Positions 11,038-21,689 are shown, numbered from the stretch's first letter. The stretch is DNA of 64,000 bases from Dendrolimus kikuchii (GCA_019925095.2 CM034411.1:779001-843000); one strand, 5' to 3'. Notes: generated by a model from the sequence alone, not told the origin. Made by a program: numbers and translations.

Positions 11038-11700
11038 CTTCATTGCAGCACCCTTTGCTTGATAAATACGTATATTTTAATATTTTGCGAGTTTATATTA
11101 AATTTTCTTGCGCGTACAAATTTTGCGTTTCTCTTCCGTTCTTGATATTTTCGAATATTGGCGGTTGGCCGTAGACAAATGAACGTTTGTCATAGGCAAT
11201 TTTGATATTGCGTGTACACACCGGCGCGTGCGTATTGGTTTCATGTCCGATTGCATCAGTGTGTGGTAAATATTTTGTTGTGTGATATGTGAGGGCAAGG
11301 AAGGAAAAGGGACTTACCCGGCTTTGATCCTCGCACCTGGACCCCGCACAGTTTTAATAGTTTTTAATTTTTTTCGGTTTTTTGCGCACGTACGTGTCGG
11401 TTGAGAGAGAGAGAATTTAACTTGAGAGCCTTGACGTTTTGCAGTCGACCGCGCCATCTCTTGACATCTTCGGGGTTTCCTCTTTTAGTTTTTTTTTGTT
11501 TTTGCCGAGTTTATGGAAAGGGAAGGGTTTAAAAGGACAAAAGGAATTTAGGTTATTTAGGTCGACACAGTGTGTATCATCCTTGGTTAATCGTGCCGCG
11601 ACAATTATAATGTTTACAAAATGCAGCTTGATCGCAGCTTCTCTAGTATAATATATACATGGTATCCATTTATCAGTTGTAAAATACATACAGCTGTAGG
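11038..11700. other. Higher-GC unique region, possible 5' exon on minus strand
   Basis: Contrasts with its AT-rich surroundings and shows no repeat match. On the minus strand it reads CAAAGCCGG|GTAAGT near 11310-11325, a good donor context. The frames at 11098-11298 and 11417-11689 have no recognised product. An untranslated leader exon of an unseen gene is possible but unsupported otherwise. Confidence 0.25.
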
Positions 11701-11944
11701 TAGAATTCCGTAGGAGAATTATAACAGTAACCGATGCCGGTCACTAAAAATAAGGAGGGTAGATTTTCATAGATTTTGGGTTTAAATTTTATTTCCCATA
11801 CGAATTTTTAAATCACTTACAATGACGACTTTATAAAATAATACAATGCAAGAAAACTTAACTTATTTACATTGTATTTTACGCATAGTCCCTCAAGACT
11901 ATAAGTAGAATATAGCCTAGGTCTTTTATATTTGTTTATATGTA

Positions 11945-12420
11945 AACTGGTAGACGGGTCCACTTGATGGCAAGTGGCTACCGTCGCCTATGGACATCTG
12001 CAACGCTAAGGGAGCCGATGCGTCGCCTATCTCGCTGAGACTTTAAATATCTGTTTACGCGTGTTTTGAAGAGCTGTATATTGTAGCGCTTTGGGTAAAC
12101 CGCGGGAGGGAGCTCATTCCATAGATTGCTCACGTACGGCATAAAGGAGCGAGCGTCACGTACAGTGGATAACTTCCAGGTGCCGAGGAAGTGTGGATGA
12201 ACTCCTAGTCGCCGGCGAGCAGTGCGATGGTAAAATGGCGACGTAGATACAAAACCAAATAGGTCCTCACAACACTCCTCATTGTACAGACGGTAGAACA
12301 CGATTCGAGCGCCAACGTCTCTTCTGAGACATAAAGGTCCTTAACCGGTAGGTCACCATCTTCTATGAGTAAGGAGCCCAGAAGGCTAGCTACGTTCCTC
12401 GCTGGATCTCCATAGTGAGG
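11945..12420 (-). mobile_element. CR1/Zenon-like LINE C-terminus
   Basis: Minus frame 11978-12301 reads STVRDARSFMPYVSNLWNEL, then PAVYPKRYNIQLFKTRVNRY, the typical end of CR1-type ORF2. The coding end runs into 'GATGTCCATAGGCGACGGTA', which matches the 3' tail of the S repeats. Only the C-terminus is present. Confidence 0.7.
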
Positions 12421-12597
12421 TTAAACTGTAATTACTAACTTTATACATTGAAATTCTCAACAGTAATGTGGTACTATATCTTCCATGAACTTTACATCAC
12501 ATGTAGTTTTAATACAAGTTTTTTATATCCATCATGATTTTGATAAAAGGTTTTGAGCTTAATTTTGAAAAAAATCATATTTTACAAGTCGTAGAAG

Positions 12598-12865
12598 CGT
12601 AATAGACTCAAAGGGCGCGGGTTCGATCCTGACCGGAACGCATGCACCACTTAGTCAGTTTTCTGATCTAATGTGCATATTGTTACAATTACCACGTGCT
12701 AACAACGGTGAAGGAAAACATCATGATGCAACCTGCACATCGAGATAACCGATGTGTCAAACCTGCCAAGCCGCCTTGGACAAGCGTGGCGGGTAATCTG
12801 TCCGTTCCCCTTATAATGGGAGGCCCTAGCCCAGCAGTGGGACATTTATGGGCTGATATTATTAT
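12598..12865 (+). repeat. tRNA-derived SINE, type 2
   Basis: Has a box B (GCGGGTTCGATCC) followed by the conserved body GAAGGAAAACATCATGATGC and AGCCCAGCAGTGGGACAT, ending in ATT-rich tail. Other copies: 22838-23095, 51500-51685, 56015-56215 (minus). Confidence 0.8.
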
Positions 12866-12899
12866 ATTTATATTTTACACTTTCGTAGATCGTCATTGA

Positions 12900-13800
12900 T
12901 TAAATACACATTTTCAAGCATAGTGTTTTTTTCCCTGTAATTTGTTCGTGGTAGATTTATGTGCAGATTTTTTTTTCTACAGTATAGTTTGTTATATTTT
13001 CTATATATTATATTATATATTAATATTAGTGTTATATTTTTTATTAAAATTGTCTTTTTTTAATTAATTTGCAGAAAATGTTCTTATTTCTTCTTCTTAA
13101 TTTTCTTCAAGCCACAAATCTAATCATTATTTTAGTTGGATGTTTTTTTATTCACTTTTCAAGACAACTATAACTAGGTAGAATTGAATAGAAGAAACTT
13201 CTTGATAAATACATTTTATTCTGTTTTTAGAGGAAAAATAGCCAATAGCAAAATTGCCGTTTAGTGGCCCGACATCAAAAGTAATTAATCGTAAGGTCGG
13301 CGGAGGTTATTGTTTTGAAATGCACGCAGGCCTACTCTGACCATTGTCAGGCGCAGGTGTCTGTCTGTACGTCCGACTGGTCACAGATCAACTAGATTAA
13401 AACGGACACTACTCTCAGAGGCCTCGTCAACGACATGCTTAGGAATGGAATTTTCTTCAGTAAAGTTAATTTTTGTAGTAAAATTAAAGATGCCTGTCCA
13501 TTCTCTGGATATATATTAAAAAAAACATTTGCACGTACGCGGCAACAGCGGCCGAATGTGGCCGAATAAGGCCGGGCGGCTACAAGAAAAATATACAGAC
13601 AGGTAAATATTCAGCTAGGTGAAAAAACACATAAACGTAAGCCACTTTCTCATGCATATTAATTAAAGTTTGTTAACGCTGACCTATAATTTGGCCACCG
13701 CCTTTTTGTTTACTTTTTTCTTGGCCGCATCTGTCACTATATAATGTGATATAGTCTACGTCCGACCGCTAATCGTACCGCTGCTTCCGCGCAAACCTCG
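12900..13800. other. Unassigned sequence
   Basis: AT-rich on the left; from about 13230 to 13760 more complex and GC-richer, without a supported ORF, splice pair or repeat match. Confidence 0.3.
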
Positions 13801-13836
13801 CCGCGTTTTGTGTATGGTGCCGCATTTTACACCAGC

Positions 13837-14037
13837 TTTTTTTTTAAGGCGGGGGAAATTCTGTTTACGAACAATACTGGGTCCTTTGCAAGGGATTAGA
13901 CCGGTGTCGCATGCGAGGGGATTACCGTAGTAATCCGCCCGCAATTGACCAGCATGTGTGGTGATTCAGAGAACTTGCAAGGGCAGCAATCAATACCCAC
14001 TAAAACCGCCCTCCTCCCATGTGCCCCGCGCTTTTGT
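13837..14037 (-). mobile_element. R1-clade LINE 3' end, first of a pair
   Basis: PolyT at 13837 followed by 'AAGGCGGGGGAAAT', the 3' end also seen in the + copy at 61835-62307. Preceded by TTTTACACCAGC and followed by ATGTTACACCTG, imperfect duplicates of one target. Confidence 0.65.
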
Positions 14038-14054
14038 GAAAGATGTTACACCTG

Positions 14055-14405
14055 TTTTTTTTTGTTTTGAGGCGAGGGAAAATGCTTAACCGATTTACGC
14101 ACAAACTGGGTCGTTGCTAGGGGAACGACACGCGTCGGTCGGGGGCGATAACACTGCAGCAATAGTATGCTCTTGGCAGCGCTCCGTCCGCGATCGACGT
14201 CACAGAATAGTGTGGAAGACTCCGAGCGTTGCTGCACGGGCGAGCAACCCCAATACCCACTAAAAACCCCCTCCTCCCTGACGACCCTGCGCTTTGAATG
14301 AGTTGGAAAGGCTGAGATTTAGAACATAGTTACGCCCAGCCGATCCAGCGCAATAAAGTGCCTGGAGTGTGCCCTGGGAGAACACACCCCACTTCGTTGT
14401 GCGGG
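14055..14405 (-). mobile_element. R1-clade LINE 3' end, second of a pair
   Basis: PolyT then 'GAGGCGAGGGAAAATGC' and a 3' UTR nearly identical to 56575-56905. It ends at CGTTGTGCGGG and is followed by TTTTACACCTGC, again the same target sequence. Confidence 0.7.
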
Positions 14406-14418
14406 ATTTTACACCTGC

Positions 14419-14903
14419 TTACATCAATCCACGCGCTGGAAGGTATCCACTATGCCGTACCCAGCTGATCCACTCGTCGAAGGAACCGCAAGACGTAAAG
14501 GAAGAATCACGAGGAAGAAATGCCTACCGCCGCGAAGCCCGCATCGTTCGTAGCGTGTCTGCGGTGACTTATTCTATAAGTCCTTTCCTTCTCTTTTATC
14601 CCCGATCCCGCCTGCGCCAACAAAGATTAAAATAAAAAAGTAATATCAGAGCGCCTGACAGAAATATAATAGTAGTTTCACTAAAACTTATCTTGGTAAG
14701 CAACCTATTATAGAAGAGGTATACACTAACATACAAATTAATACTTAAATTACTTTAACTAACGAAAATAGTCTAACCGATTTGAATATTTTTTTAGTTT
14801 ATTTCGCTCTAACACAGGGGTAATTTACAAAATACAAAAGTAACGTTTGTATAATTTCAATCTCATAAAATTTCCATACTTATATGAAGATCGATTTTAA
14901 GGG
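14419..14903. other. Flank between LINE tails and palindrome
   Basis: About 14419-14640 is GC-richer and ends with AATAAAAAAG, possibly a retroelement or transcript 3' end. A plus frame (ending ...REARIVRSVSAV...) has no recognised family. The rest is AT-rich. Confidence 0.3.
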
Positions 14904-15141
14904 TGAAGAGTGTGCTATAATATTATAGTTGTGATGTAAGGCTCTTGAATAAATATAACTTCACTCTTAAACTGACTTTTTATTTTCACCTTTGTAAGTA
15001 TCTCTTTGTCGTACAAAAATGGTCTCTCTTAACTGAATTCAAAAACCGTGTCTCTTTTTACATTTTTGAATTCCCACCAATGAGAGCGAGTTTTATACCC
15101 ATCTCTCATTGGTTAGTCGTATCCTTACGTCCTGGCTAACA
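14904..15141 (-). mobile_element. Inverted LTR, left arm
   Basis: 238 bp with TGTTAGCC...CTCTTCA termini on the minus strand. It is an almost perfect reverse complement of 15506-15743; the few differences I see are at the outer end. It includes the TATAAAA box region. It is followed outward by unrelated sequence, with no primer-binding site. Confidence 0.75.
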
Positions 15142-15505
15142 CGGGCATATAGGCATTGAATAACAATAACAAAAGTAGATCATTATGTAATTGATAAATT
15201 AAATTTAATTAAATAAATAAGAAAATTGAAATATATATTTATTTAATTAAATTTAATTAAATAAATAAGAAAATTGAAATATATATTTATTTAATTAAAT
15301 TTAATTAAATAAATAAGAAAATTGAAATATATATTTATTTAATTAAATTTAATTAAATAAATAAGAAAATTGAAATATATATTTATTTAATTAAATTTAA
15401 TTAAATAAATAAGAAAATTGAAATATATATTTATTTAATTAAATTTAATTTATCAATTACATAATGATCTACTTTTGTTATTGTTATTCAATGCCTATAT
15501 GCCCG
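15142..15505. repeat. Palindrome centre with 48-bp tandem repeat
   Basis: Between the two LTRs the inverted symmetry continues to the midpoint near 15323. The core is five copies of a 48-bp AT-rich unit, whose GAAAATTGAA landmark sits at 15221, 15269, 15317, 15365 and 15413. Each unit is itself partly self-complementary. Confidence 0.9.
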
Positions 15506-15743
15506 TGTTAGCCAGGACGTAAGGATACGACTAACCAATGAGAGATGGGTATAAAACTCGCTCTCATTGGTGGGAATTCAAAAATGTAAAAAGAGACACG
15601 GTTTTTGAATTCAGTTAAGAGAGACCATTTTTGTACGACAAAGAGATACTTACAAAGGTGAAAATAAAAAGTCAGTTTAAGAGTGAAGTTATATTTATTC
15701 AAGAGCCTTATATCACAACTATAATATCATAGCACACTCTTCA
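15506..15743 (+). mobile_element. Inverted LTR, right arm
   Basis: 238-bp LTR with TG..CA ends, a TATA box GGGTATAAAACTCG near 15548 and AATAAA-like signals downstream. The twin 64-codon frames in the two arms are identical because the arms are inverted copies; they are not genes. A tRNA-Trp-type primer-binding site follows immediately. Confidence 0.75.
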
Positions 15744-15744
15744 T

Positions 15745-15783
15745 TGGTGACCCCGACGTGATCTGAACACGCAACCTTCTGAT
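15745..15783 (+). promoter_or_regulatory. tRNA-Trp primer-binding site, extended to 39 nt
   Basis: 15745-15762 (TGGTGACCCCGACGTGAT) is the perfect 18-nt complement of the 3' end of tRNA-Trp plus CCA, as used by avian retroviruses. Complementarity continues for 20 more bases (15764-15783), with a single mismatch at 15763 opposite tRNA position 58, and stops opposite position 37. The tRNA-Trp sequence is recalled, not searched. Confidence 0.8.
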
Positions 15784-15929
15784 ATAATATGAAACTACAA
15801 CTAAACGTGGTAAGTGCATCCACTACAAGAGTTAACCTCTAAAATCTCTGCTCGATAAAATTAGACAAATAGATAACACTTTAATGTACATCATTACAGA
15901 AAACTTACGAACTAGTATTATTCTAATTG

Positions 15930-16515
15930 TGTACAAAGGACGGTCTTATCGCTAAAAAGCGATCTCTTCCAGACAACCCGTGGCGAGAATATTGCTGCTT
16001 AGGAGTGGCGATGGTGTTATATAATATATACATAATTATTTTACGATTACTTACATTTTAATAATATATATATAACTATACTATATATACAAATATACAC
16101 ATAAATTATATACTTATACAGGATATGATGATAAAATGCAACTATTTAAACATAATAAATATATAGCTATGTATGTATATTTAAGAACATTATTAGAGAT
16201 TTTGCTTGTGTGACAGCAATAGGTAATGTATTCCAAAGTTGGACAGCCTTAACCGTGAAAGAATGATTGAAAAACGTTGTATTTGTATTATGAATAGGAG
16301 TCATAAGTCTATATTGACTTGGTAGGGCGTAAATTGTGAGAACAAGAAATAAATACACCGGCACGAAAGTTTACAGGATTCTTACGAAAGTGACTAATCA
16401 AAGACTGCTTTATACAGTAGATAAATTCCTTAAAATACAAACATATTCTTGTCGTTATTACCGATATGGTAAAGCTTTGTAGGCTTTTTCTCTCTTTTGT
16501 TACCAAAGCGTACAT
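15930..16515 (-). mobile_element. K LINE, ORF2 C-terminus and tail
   Basis: The minus strand encodes a frameshifted LINE end: one frame reads ICLYFKEFIYCIKQ, the next NHSFTVKAVQLWNTLPIAV. It is followed by the tail GGAAGAGATCGCTTTTTAGC. A decayed, 5'-truncated copy. Confidence 0.65.
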
Positions 16516-16747
16516 TAGTCACTTTATTCACATACATAGAAAGTATAAAAAATATTATTTTTGTCATTTAGAAAATCTCTCAATTAAATTAAACATCTTT
16601 TTAGGATTTTGAATTGATTCAATTGACCTCTTTTTGTATGCAATTTTTTATCTACAAATGTAATGTGGGTTATACATTATAATCATAGATCGTTTAACGT
16701 ATTATAGTATTATGTATATGTTTGTAAGCAAAGAAATGTAACTAACT

Positions 16748-17057
16748 CATCCGTGCAGGAACGGAGAAAGAATACAATTTCCTGCGTTGGGGCGGCCTGT
16801 CGTAAGAGGCGACTTAACAACCCACAGCCAGGTGGTAGGGCATTTGCCCGACTGGACGGCTACCGCCCCTGGTCTAAAGCATGTCGCCATAACAACTTTG
16901 AGTTGTGTTCCGGCATTAGTGACCAGGTTCCAGTCTCTCTTAAGAGAGCAGCAGCACATTTGTAGCAACTTTGGTGTTGCAAATGTCCATAGGCGATGGT
17001 AACCGCTTTCCATCAAGTAGGCCGTCTGCCTGTCTGCTGGTCTCCTGCAATAAAAAA
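16748..17057 (+). repeat. S repeat, full-length
   Basis: From GTGCAGGAACGGAGAAAG to CTGCAATAAAAAAA. About 310 bp, with polyA tail. Confidence 0.85.
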
Positions 17058-17091
17058 AACTGTTTTAAGTTCTCAACAAAAAAAGTTTGAT

Positions 17092-17330
17092 AATAAAACT
17101 ACGTTTTAACGGTTTTAAGCGCGGTAATTTTATTTGATTTTGGTTTTTCCGACGTTTCGGCCACTTTTCAGTGGCCGTGATCACGGAAGACAAAGATGTC
17201 AAGTGTCAACGAGTATTGTTAAAGTTTTATTTAGCCTACCGCCAACTTATTAATTTTAATTATTTAGTTTTAATATTGTTTATGGTTATTATTTACTCTA
17301 TGGGAGCCTAATCGAATTTACTACCGCTTC
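17092..17330 (+). repeat. M1-related repeat
   Basis: Shares AACTACGTTTTAACGG, the palindromic segment around AGTGGCCGTGATCACGG, and TTTATTTAGCCTACCGCC with the M1 element at 32397-32635. The right inverted repeat is absent. Confidence 0.65.
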
Positions 17331-17424
17331 GCAACATGTTATGGCTTGAAGAGAAGAAGCGGCGCAAGAAACTCTTCAGCAAACATGCCTAGCTCTAATA
17401 ATTTTATATAATATCAAAATGGGT

Positions 17425-17563
17425 GGAAGAAAAATAAAAGTAATTATCAGTCAAGTTGGTTTGTGTTCCATTGCACGCAGAAAGAGCTCACAGTGTCTTG
17501 AGGTCTGGCAGCTGGTTTTTGCTGGGTTTGGGTCTTAATAGTTTTGATGATTGGATCCCAAAC
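17425..17563 (+). repeat. Dispersed repeat (copy of 1525-1660)
   Basis: Nearly colinear with 1525-1660. Confidence 0.6.
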
Positions 17564-18240
17564 AAACAAAACAAGTCGCGGAAACTTAAGAAAATATAAT
17601 AAAAAAAGTTTGAGTTCAAATAGTACGTCGTCTAAATGTCCTTTGTAATGAATAGAATGGCTTTCGGAGTCATGTTTTCGACTAAAATTTATTGTCTGTA
17701 CTTTTAAAACTTTCAGTTTGTTTTGTTGATTTCAATTTCAGCCTTTTGATTGTTTGTGAAAGTTGTGTGAATTTTAAAACATTTTCAATTAATGTTGTAC
17801 GAATTGAATTTCGTATCTTAGTAGTTAATTATTATTACCTATTTTTAGTGGTCCATAGCCAAATGGTTAGACTAAATCTATGAATAAATGAAAATAGTCT
17901 GTTCTGGCACTCGACGGCCGCTGCCGCTGCTTATAGGTATATATGTGGCGAGATATTAGCTCATGACATAAAGTAATTGCCAGCCTTTAGGATGGGAGTG
18001 ATGGGATAAATGGAGGTTGGAAGTAAGCTACCGGATTAACTCAAAGTTAACCGTTTCACGCCGATGTTCTGTGAGAGCGTTGTATCATACCGATCGCGCC
18101 GGTCTTAAGAGATGATAATGATTCCAGCATAGTCCCCCAGTTAGTAACTTTTACACTATGAATTAGATCATATTTTCCATGATGGATGAACACAGTATAC
18201 TTTTCCCGGGAAAGAAAGATTCAACAGAGCGAAAACACGT
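17564..18240. other. Unassigned sequence
   Basis: AT-rich to about 17880, then a mixed segment (17930-18160) with no supported ORF or repeat match. Confidence 0.35.
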
Positions 18241-18252
18241 GAAAAGCTTTAC

Positions 18253-18617
18253 ATACATACATACATATATAACTTCACGCCAGTTCTCTTGCGGGGTAGG
18301 CACGAACAACAGAGCGCCATTTAGGCCCATTCTTACACACCTCACTTGCTTCTTTGACATGCTCTTGTCATGCACGCTCGTCTGTTCTTAAAGCTCCTGA
18401 TATCACCCGCCGCTAGTACACGATAAATTTTGATCATGGAAGGTGTGTCGTGGCCTTCCACGACTTCTGCATCCATCCACTTTTGCATTGTATATCTGTT
18501 TAGTCATTCTTTCATCATGCATTCTTTCCGCTTTCTTTCCTTACCTTCACCCCGACACTTTCTTTCAGACCAACTCTCTTTCTTACTTCGGTATTACGAA
18601 CGCGGTCCGCGAGCGCG
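18253..18617 (-). mobile_element. RTE-A insertion with 12-bp target duplication
   Basis: 5'-truncated RTE-A on the minus strand, bounded by GAAAAGCTTTAC at 18241-18252 and 18618-18629. The ACAT tail adjoins the left duplicate. The ORF end is frame-damaged near 18360. Confidence 0.85.
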
Positions 18618-18631
18618 GAAAAGCTTTACTT

Positions 18632-18950
18632 ATCTTTTTTTATTGCTGAAGCACAGCAGACAGGCTGGCGGCCCAACTGTGATGGAAAGTGGTTAACGAC
18701 GCCCATAGATATTAGCAATACCAGAGGTGCTGGTAATATGCTGCCGGCCTTGAAGGAGAAACTGGAACCTGGCTACTGATGCCGGAACCCAACTCGAAGC
18801 TGTTATGGCGGCATAATCTAGACCATAGAGCCATCCAGTCGGGCAAATGCCCTACCAGCTGACTGTGGGTTGTTTTGTCGCCTCTTACGACAGGCTGCCC
18901 GGCAGCAGGAGTTCTTATTATTTTTCCGTTCCTGCACGGAGTAAGTTGTC
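18632..18950 (-). repeat. S repeat, diverged minus copy
   Basis: Full-length but more diverged than the other copies, for example AGCAGACAGGCTGGCGGCCC in the tail region. Confidence 0.7.
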
Positions 18951-18959
18951 TACATATAC

Positions 18960-19190
18960 ATAATTACCTCACTGACTGACATATCGAAGCACTGTGGAAA
19001 TTTCAATGCAGGATCATTTTATACCGTGCACTAAGAAAGAATTTTTCAAAATTAAGCCCCTAAAGGGGTGCAAAAGGGGATGAAAGTTTGTATGAAAATA
19101 CGAAATTTTCAAACTAAGAAACATCAAATTGTATATACCTGCTTCATATGGACGTTTTAGGAAGCTCTACCCATAGATAAAACTTACTTA
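18960..19190. repeat. Probable old insect repeat
   Basis: Contains phrases such as CCCCTAAAGGGGTGCAAAAG and TTGTATGAAAATACGAAA that look like a widespread insect element. No second copy was seen in this window. Confidence 0.3.
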
Positions 19191-19194
19191 CCGT

Positions 19195-19379
19195 GCGCAG
19201 AAGGTTTGCCGATAGCCTCATGATGACCCTCGTCGATGATCAGTAGGGTTGACAAAAAAGTTTATATAAATAGTTGATGCAATAAATTTATTATTGAATA
19301 TACTTTGCATAAGTATATACAATAGTAGTAGGTAATCCAATACAACAACAGTAAGTAGTCATCGGCAAACCTTCTGCGC
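19195..19379. mobile_element. MITE with GCGCAGAAGGTTTGCCGAT ends
   Basis: About 19-bp terminal inverted repeats bound 185 bp of non-coding DNA. Superfamily unknown. Confidence 0.75.
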
Positions 19380-19391
19380 GCAGCCTATATA

Positions 19392-20053
19392 CAGTGTAAA
19401 CTCTATATAACAACACTGAAAAGATTGTGCATTTTATGGCGTTATAGAAAGTTGTTGTTAAATGGAGAGAAGTCTGTTATTTTTGTCCGACGTCTTTTGT
19501 TGCAATTTTATTCAGTAGAAAAATACAATTAAATACTAAAACTAAACTACAGTATGAAAATAAATATAAAATTAAAAACTAGAACTAAATAAAAAAGGAG
19601 GGCATAATTATAAATAAAATATTGGTCCCAAACCACTGTCACTTACCGGGGACGTTCCCAAAAGGCTGTCGGCGTTACCATGTTGAATAGTAGTACTTAG
19701 TCTTTGAGCCTGAGCCTTTCTTTATTTAATTCATATCTAGCGACATTGAGGCATCTTGGTGATAAAGGAAGTACTTAGAAATTTCGGTATGCATGATGCC
19801 GGCAGTCTAGTTTATTACGGGCTAGGGTAATATAAAGCAATAAAAGGACATACACAACTGCGCAGTTTTTACTAATTTTGGCAACTTAAAATGTACTTTT
19901 TATTACTTAATTCTGGTCATCATCGAGAGTGGGTGTAATGCTATTAAAAGTGTATCATTGTATGGAAGACAAGCTAAACCAACCAAAGCAGTGACTTCGA
20001 CGCTTAAGAGAGTTTGTCGTTAAATCGAGTGACGTTACATGGAGTTTACACTG
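19392..20053. mobile_element. pogo/Tigger-like non-autonomous element
   Basis: Starts CAGTGTAAACTC after TA and ends GAGTTTACACTG. The TIRs include the segment with TATAACAACACTGAAAAG / GTTAAATCGAGTGACGTTAC. A second copy is at 59426-59907. No transposase frame. TA target and CAGT ends suggest Tc1/mariner-pogo. Confidence 0.7.
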
Positions 20054-20834
20054 TGTTTGCAAACGCGTCCATTTCGTGTACCGACTGTACCAGTCCTGCC
20101 AGTTTTTTGATCAGGAGAGCACTGAACGTAACAAACTGACGGTCAGTGGAGCACTGTAACCGGTCTTAGGTGGTGTGGCTGACTTTTTAACTTTTTTACG
20201 CGACTGAAGCTGCGATTATTTTAATATCTTGTTATATTACAATATAGAATTTTTAAAATACCATGAATTAATTGTTTTCCCGGTACGTTCGCCTGGGAAA
20301 TTAGTTCTTAATCCCACGACTGCGAGGCTCAGAACTCTGGCCCAAGTTCGACACCCGGGTTAAGACGATAAATGGAAGTTTCCAAGTTCGCGAGAAGTTT
20401 CTGCAAACGGTACTTCGCTAGGTACTGGTAACACAGATCTCTTATAATATTTAATTATTTACTCACTGAAAAATTTGTTAGAAATTAGAAAAAATTTATT
20501 AGTGGCTAGCGTACTTCACAGCGACACAATGGCTCCAGCTTTCATTTCTGGCATAGTAAATATCGAAGGTCTTTCCACGTAACAGACGCGATAAATTTAA
20601 AGTCTGAACCGTCAAGTCAATTACGGCATTAATGCGCAAAAATGTCTATTGCATGGGGCCCTTCGTATACAATAAGCTTCTGAAATCTCTTAGAGAACTG
20701 CCATGTAAACTATTTAAAAAAAAAAAATTGCTACTGACCACTAAATGCTATTATAATATAAACATGTTTACGGACGATGAAACACTATGAACTGACATAA
20801 ATATATTTGACATGCTTTAATAGTAGACATTTTA
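20054..20834. other. Unassigned sequence
   Basis: No ORF or repeat recognised; 20280-20420 is somewhat GC-richer. Confidence 0.35.
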
Positions 20835-20846
20835 TTATTTAGATTA

Positions 20847-21153
20847 CATACATACCTAACTTCACGCCAGTTCCCTTGCGGGGTAGGCACGAACAACAGA
20901 GCGCCATTTAGGCCCATTCTTACACACCTCACTTGCTTCTTTGACATTCATAACTCTTGTCATGCACGCTCGTCTGTTCTTAAGGCTCCTGACATCACCC
21001 TCCGCTAGTACACGATCGATTTGATCATAGAAGGTGTGTCGTGGCCTTCCACGACTTCTGCATCCATCCACTTTTGCATTGTATATCTGTTTAGTCATTC
21101 TTTCATCATGCATTCCTTTCACATGCCCGAACCACCGGAGCATTCCTTTCCTT
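20847..21153 (-). mobile_element. RTE-A insertion with 12-bp target duplication
   Basis: Encodes [20 protein letters not shown] and onward to the RTE-A stop. Bounded by TTATTTAGATTA at 20835-20846 and 21154-21165. Confidence 0.85.
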
Positions 21154-21198
21154 ACCAGATTCCTTATTTAGATTAATTATAGATTATTATTATATTGT

Positions 21199-21620
21199 GA
21201 AAGAGAGAGCATGAAAGTAGAGTAAACGCGGTCGAGATGCGAGCACTGCGCAAAATCTGCGGAGTGACGCTCAAGGACCGCGTTCCTAATACCGAAGTAA
21301 GAAAGAGAGTTGCTCTGAAAGAGAGTGTCGGGGTGAAGGTAAGGAAATAATGCATGATGAAAGAATGACTAAACAGATATAGTACAATGCAAAAGTGGAT
21401 GCATGCAAAAGTCGTGGAAGGCCACGGCACACCTTCCATGATCAAATTGATCGTCTACTAGCAGAAGGTGATGTCAGGAGCCTTAAGAACAGACGAGCGT
21501 ACATGACAAGAGCTATGAATGTCAAAGAAGCAAGTGAGGTGTGTAAGAATAAGCCTAAATGGCGCTCTGTTGTTCGTGCCTACCCCGCAAGGGAAATGGC
21601 GTGAAGTTATGTATGTATGT
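21199..21620 (+). mobile_element. RTE-A insertion, opposite orientation
   Basis: Lies 45 bp from the previous copy, head to head. It has its own 10-bp duplicate ATTATATTGT (21189-21198 and 21621-21630), so it inserted independently. The ORF is broken by a small deletion and a stop near 21350-21390. Confidence 0.8.
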
Positions 21621-21689
21621 ATTATATTGTATGTCTTTGATGATTATTATTAATTTTTAATATTTGTTTGTAAAAATATGTTTATAAGT

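Noticed and set aside
15142..15505. Regular 48-bp repeats resembling a CRISPR array
   Set aside because: The units are contiguous with no spacers, AT-only, and in a eukaryotic repeat context.
14945..15702. Two identical 64-codon ORFs on opposite strands
   Set aside because: They are the two inverted LTR arms read on opposite strands; neither begins with ATG, and the sequence is LTR.
15745..15783. Possible partial tRNA-Trp gene
   Set aside because: It is only the 3' half, antisense, and sits exactly after an LTR end; it is a primer-binding site copy.
16753..17002. S-repeat ORFs (for example [11 protein letters not shown]...) as genes
   Set aside because: The same frames recur in every S copy with random stops and on both strands; they are shadows of a non-coding repeat.
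20847..21620. Apparent large inverted repeat of RTE-A copies
   Set aside because: Each copy has its own, different target-site duplication, so they are two independent insertions and not a palindromic event.
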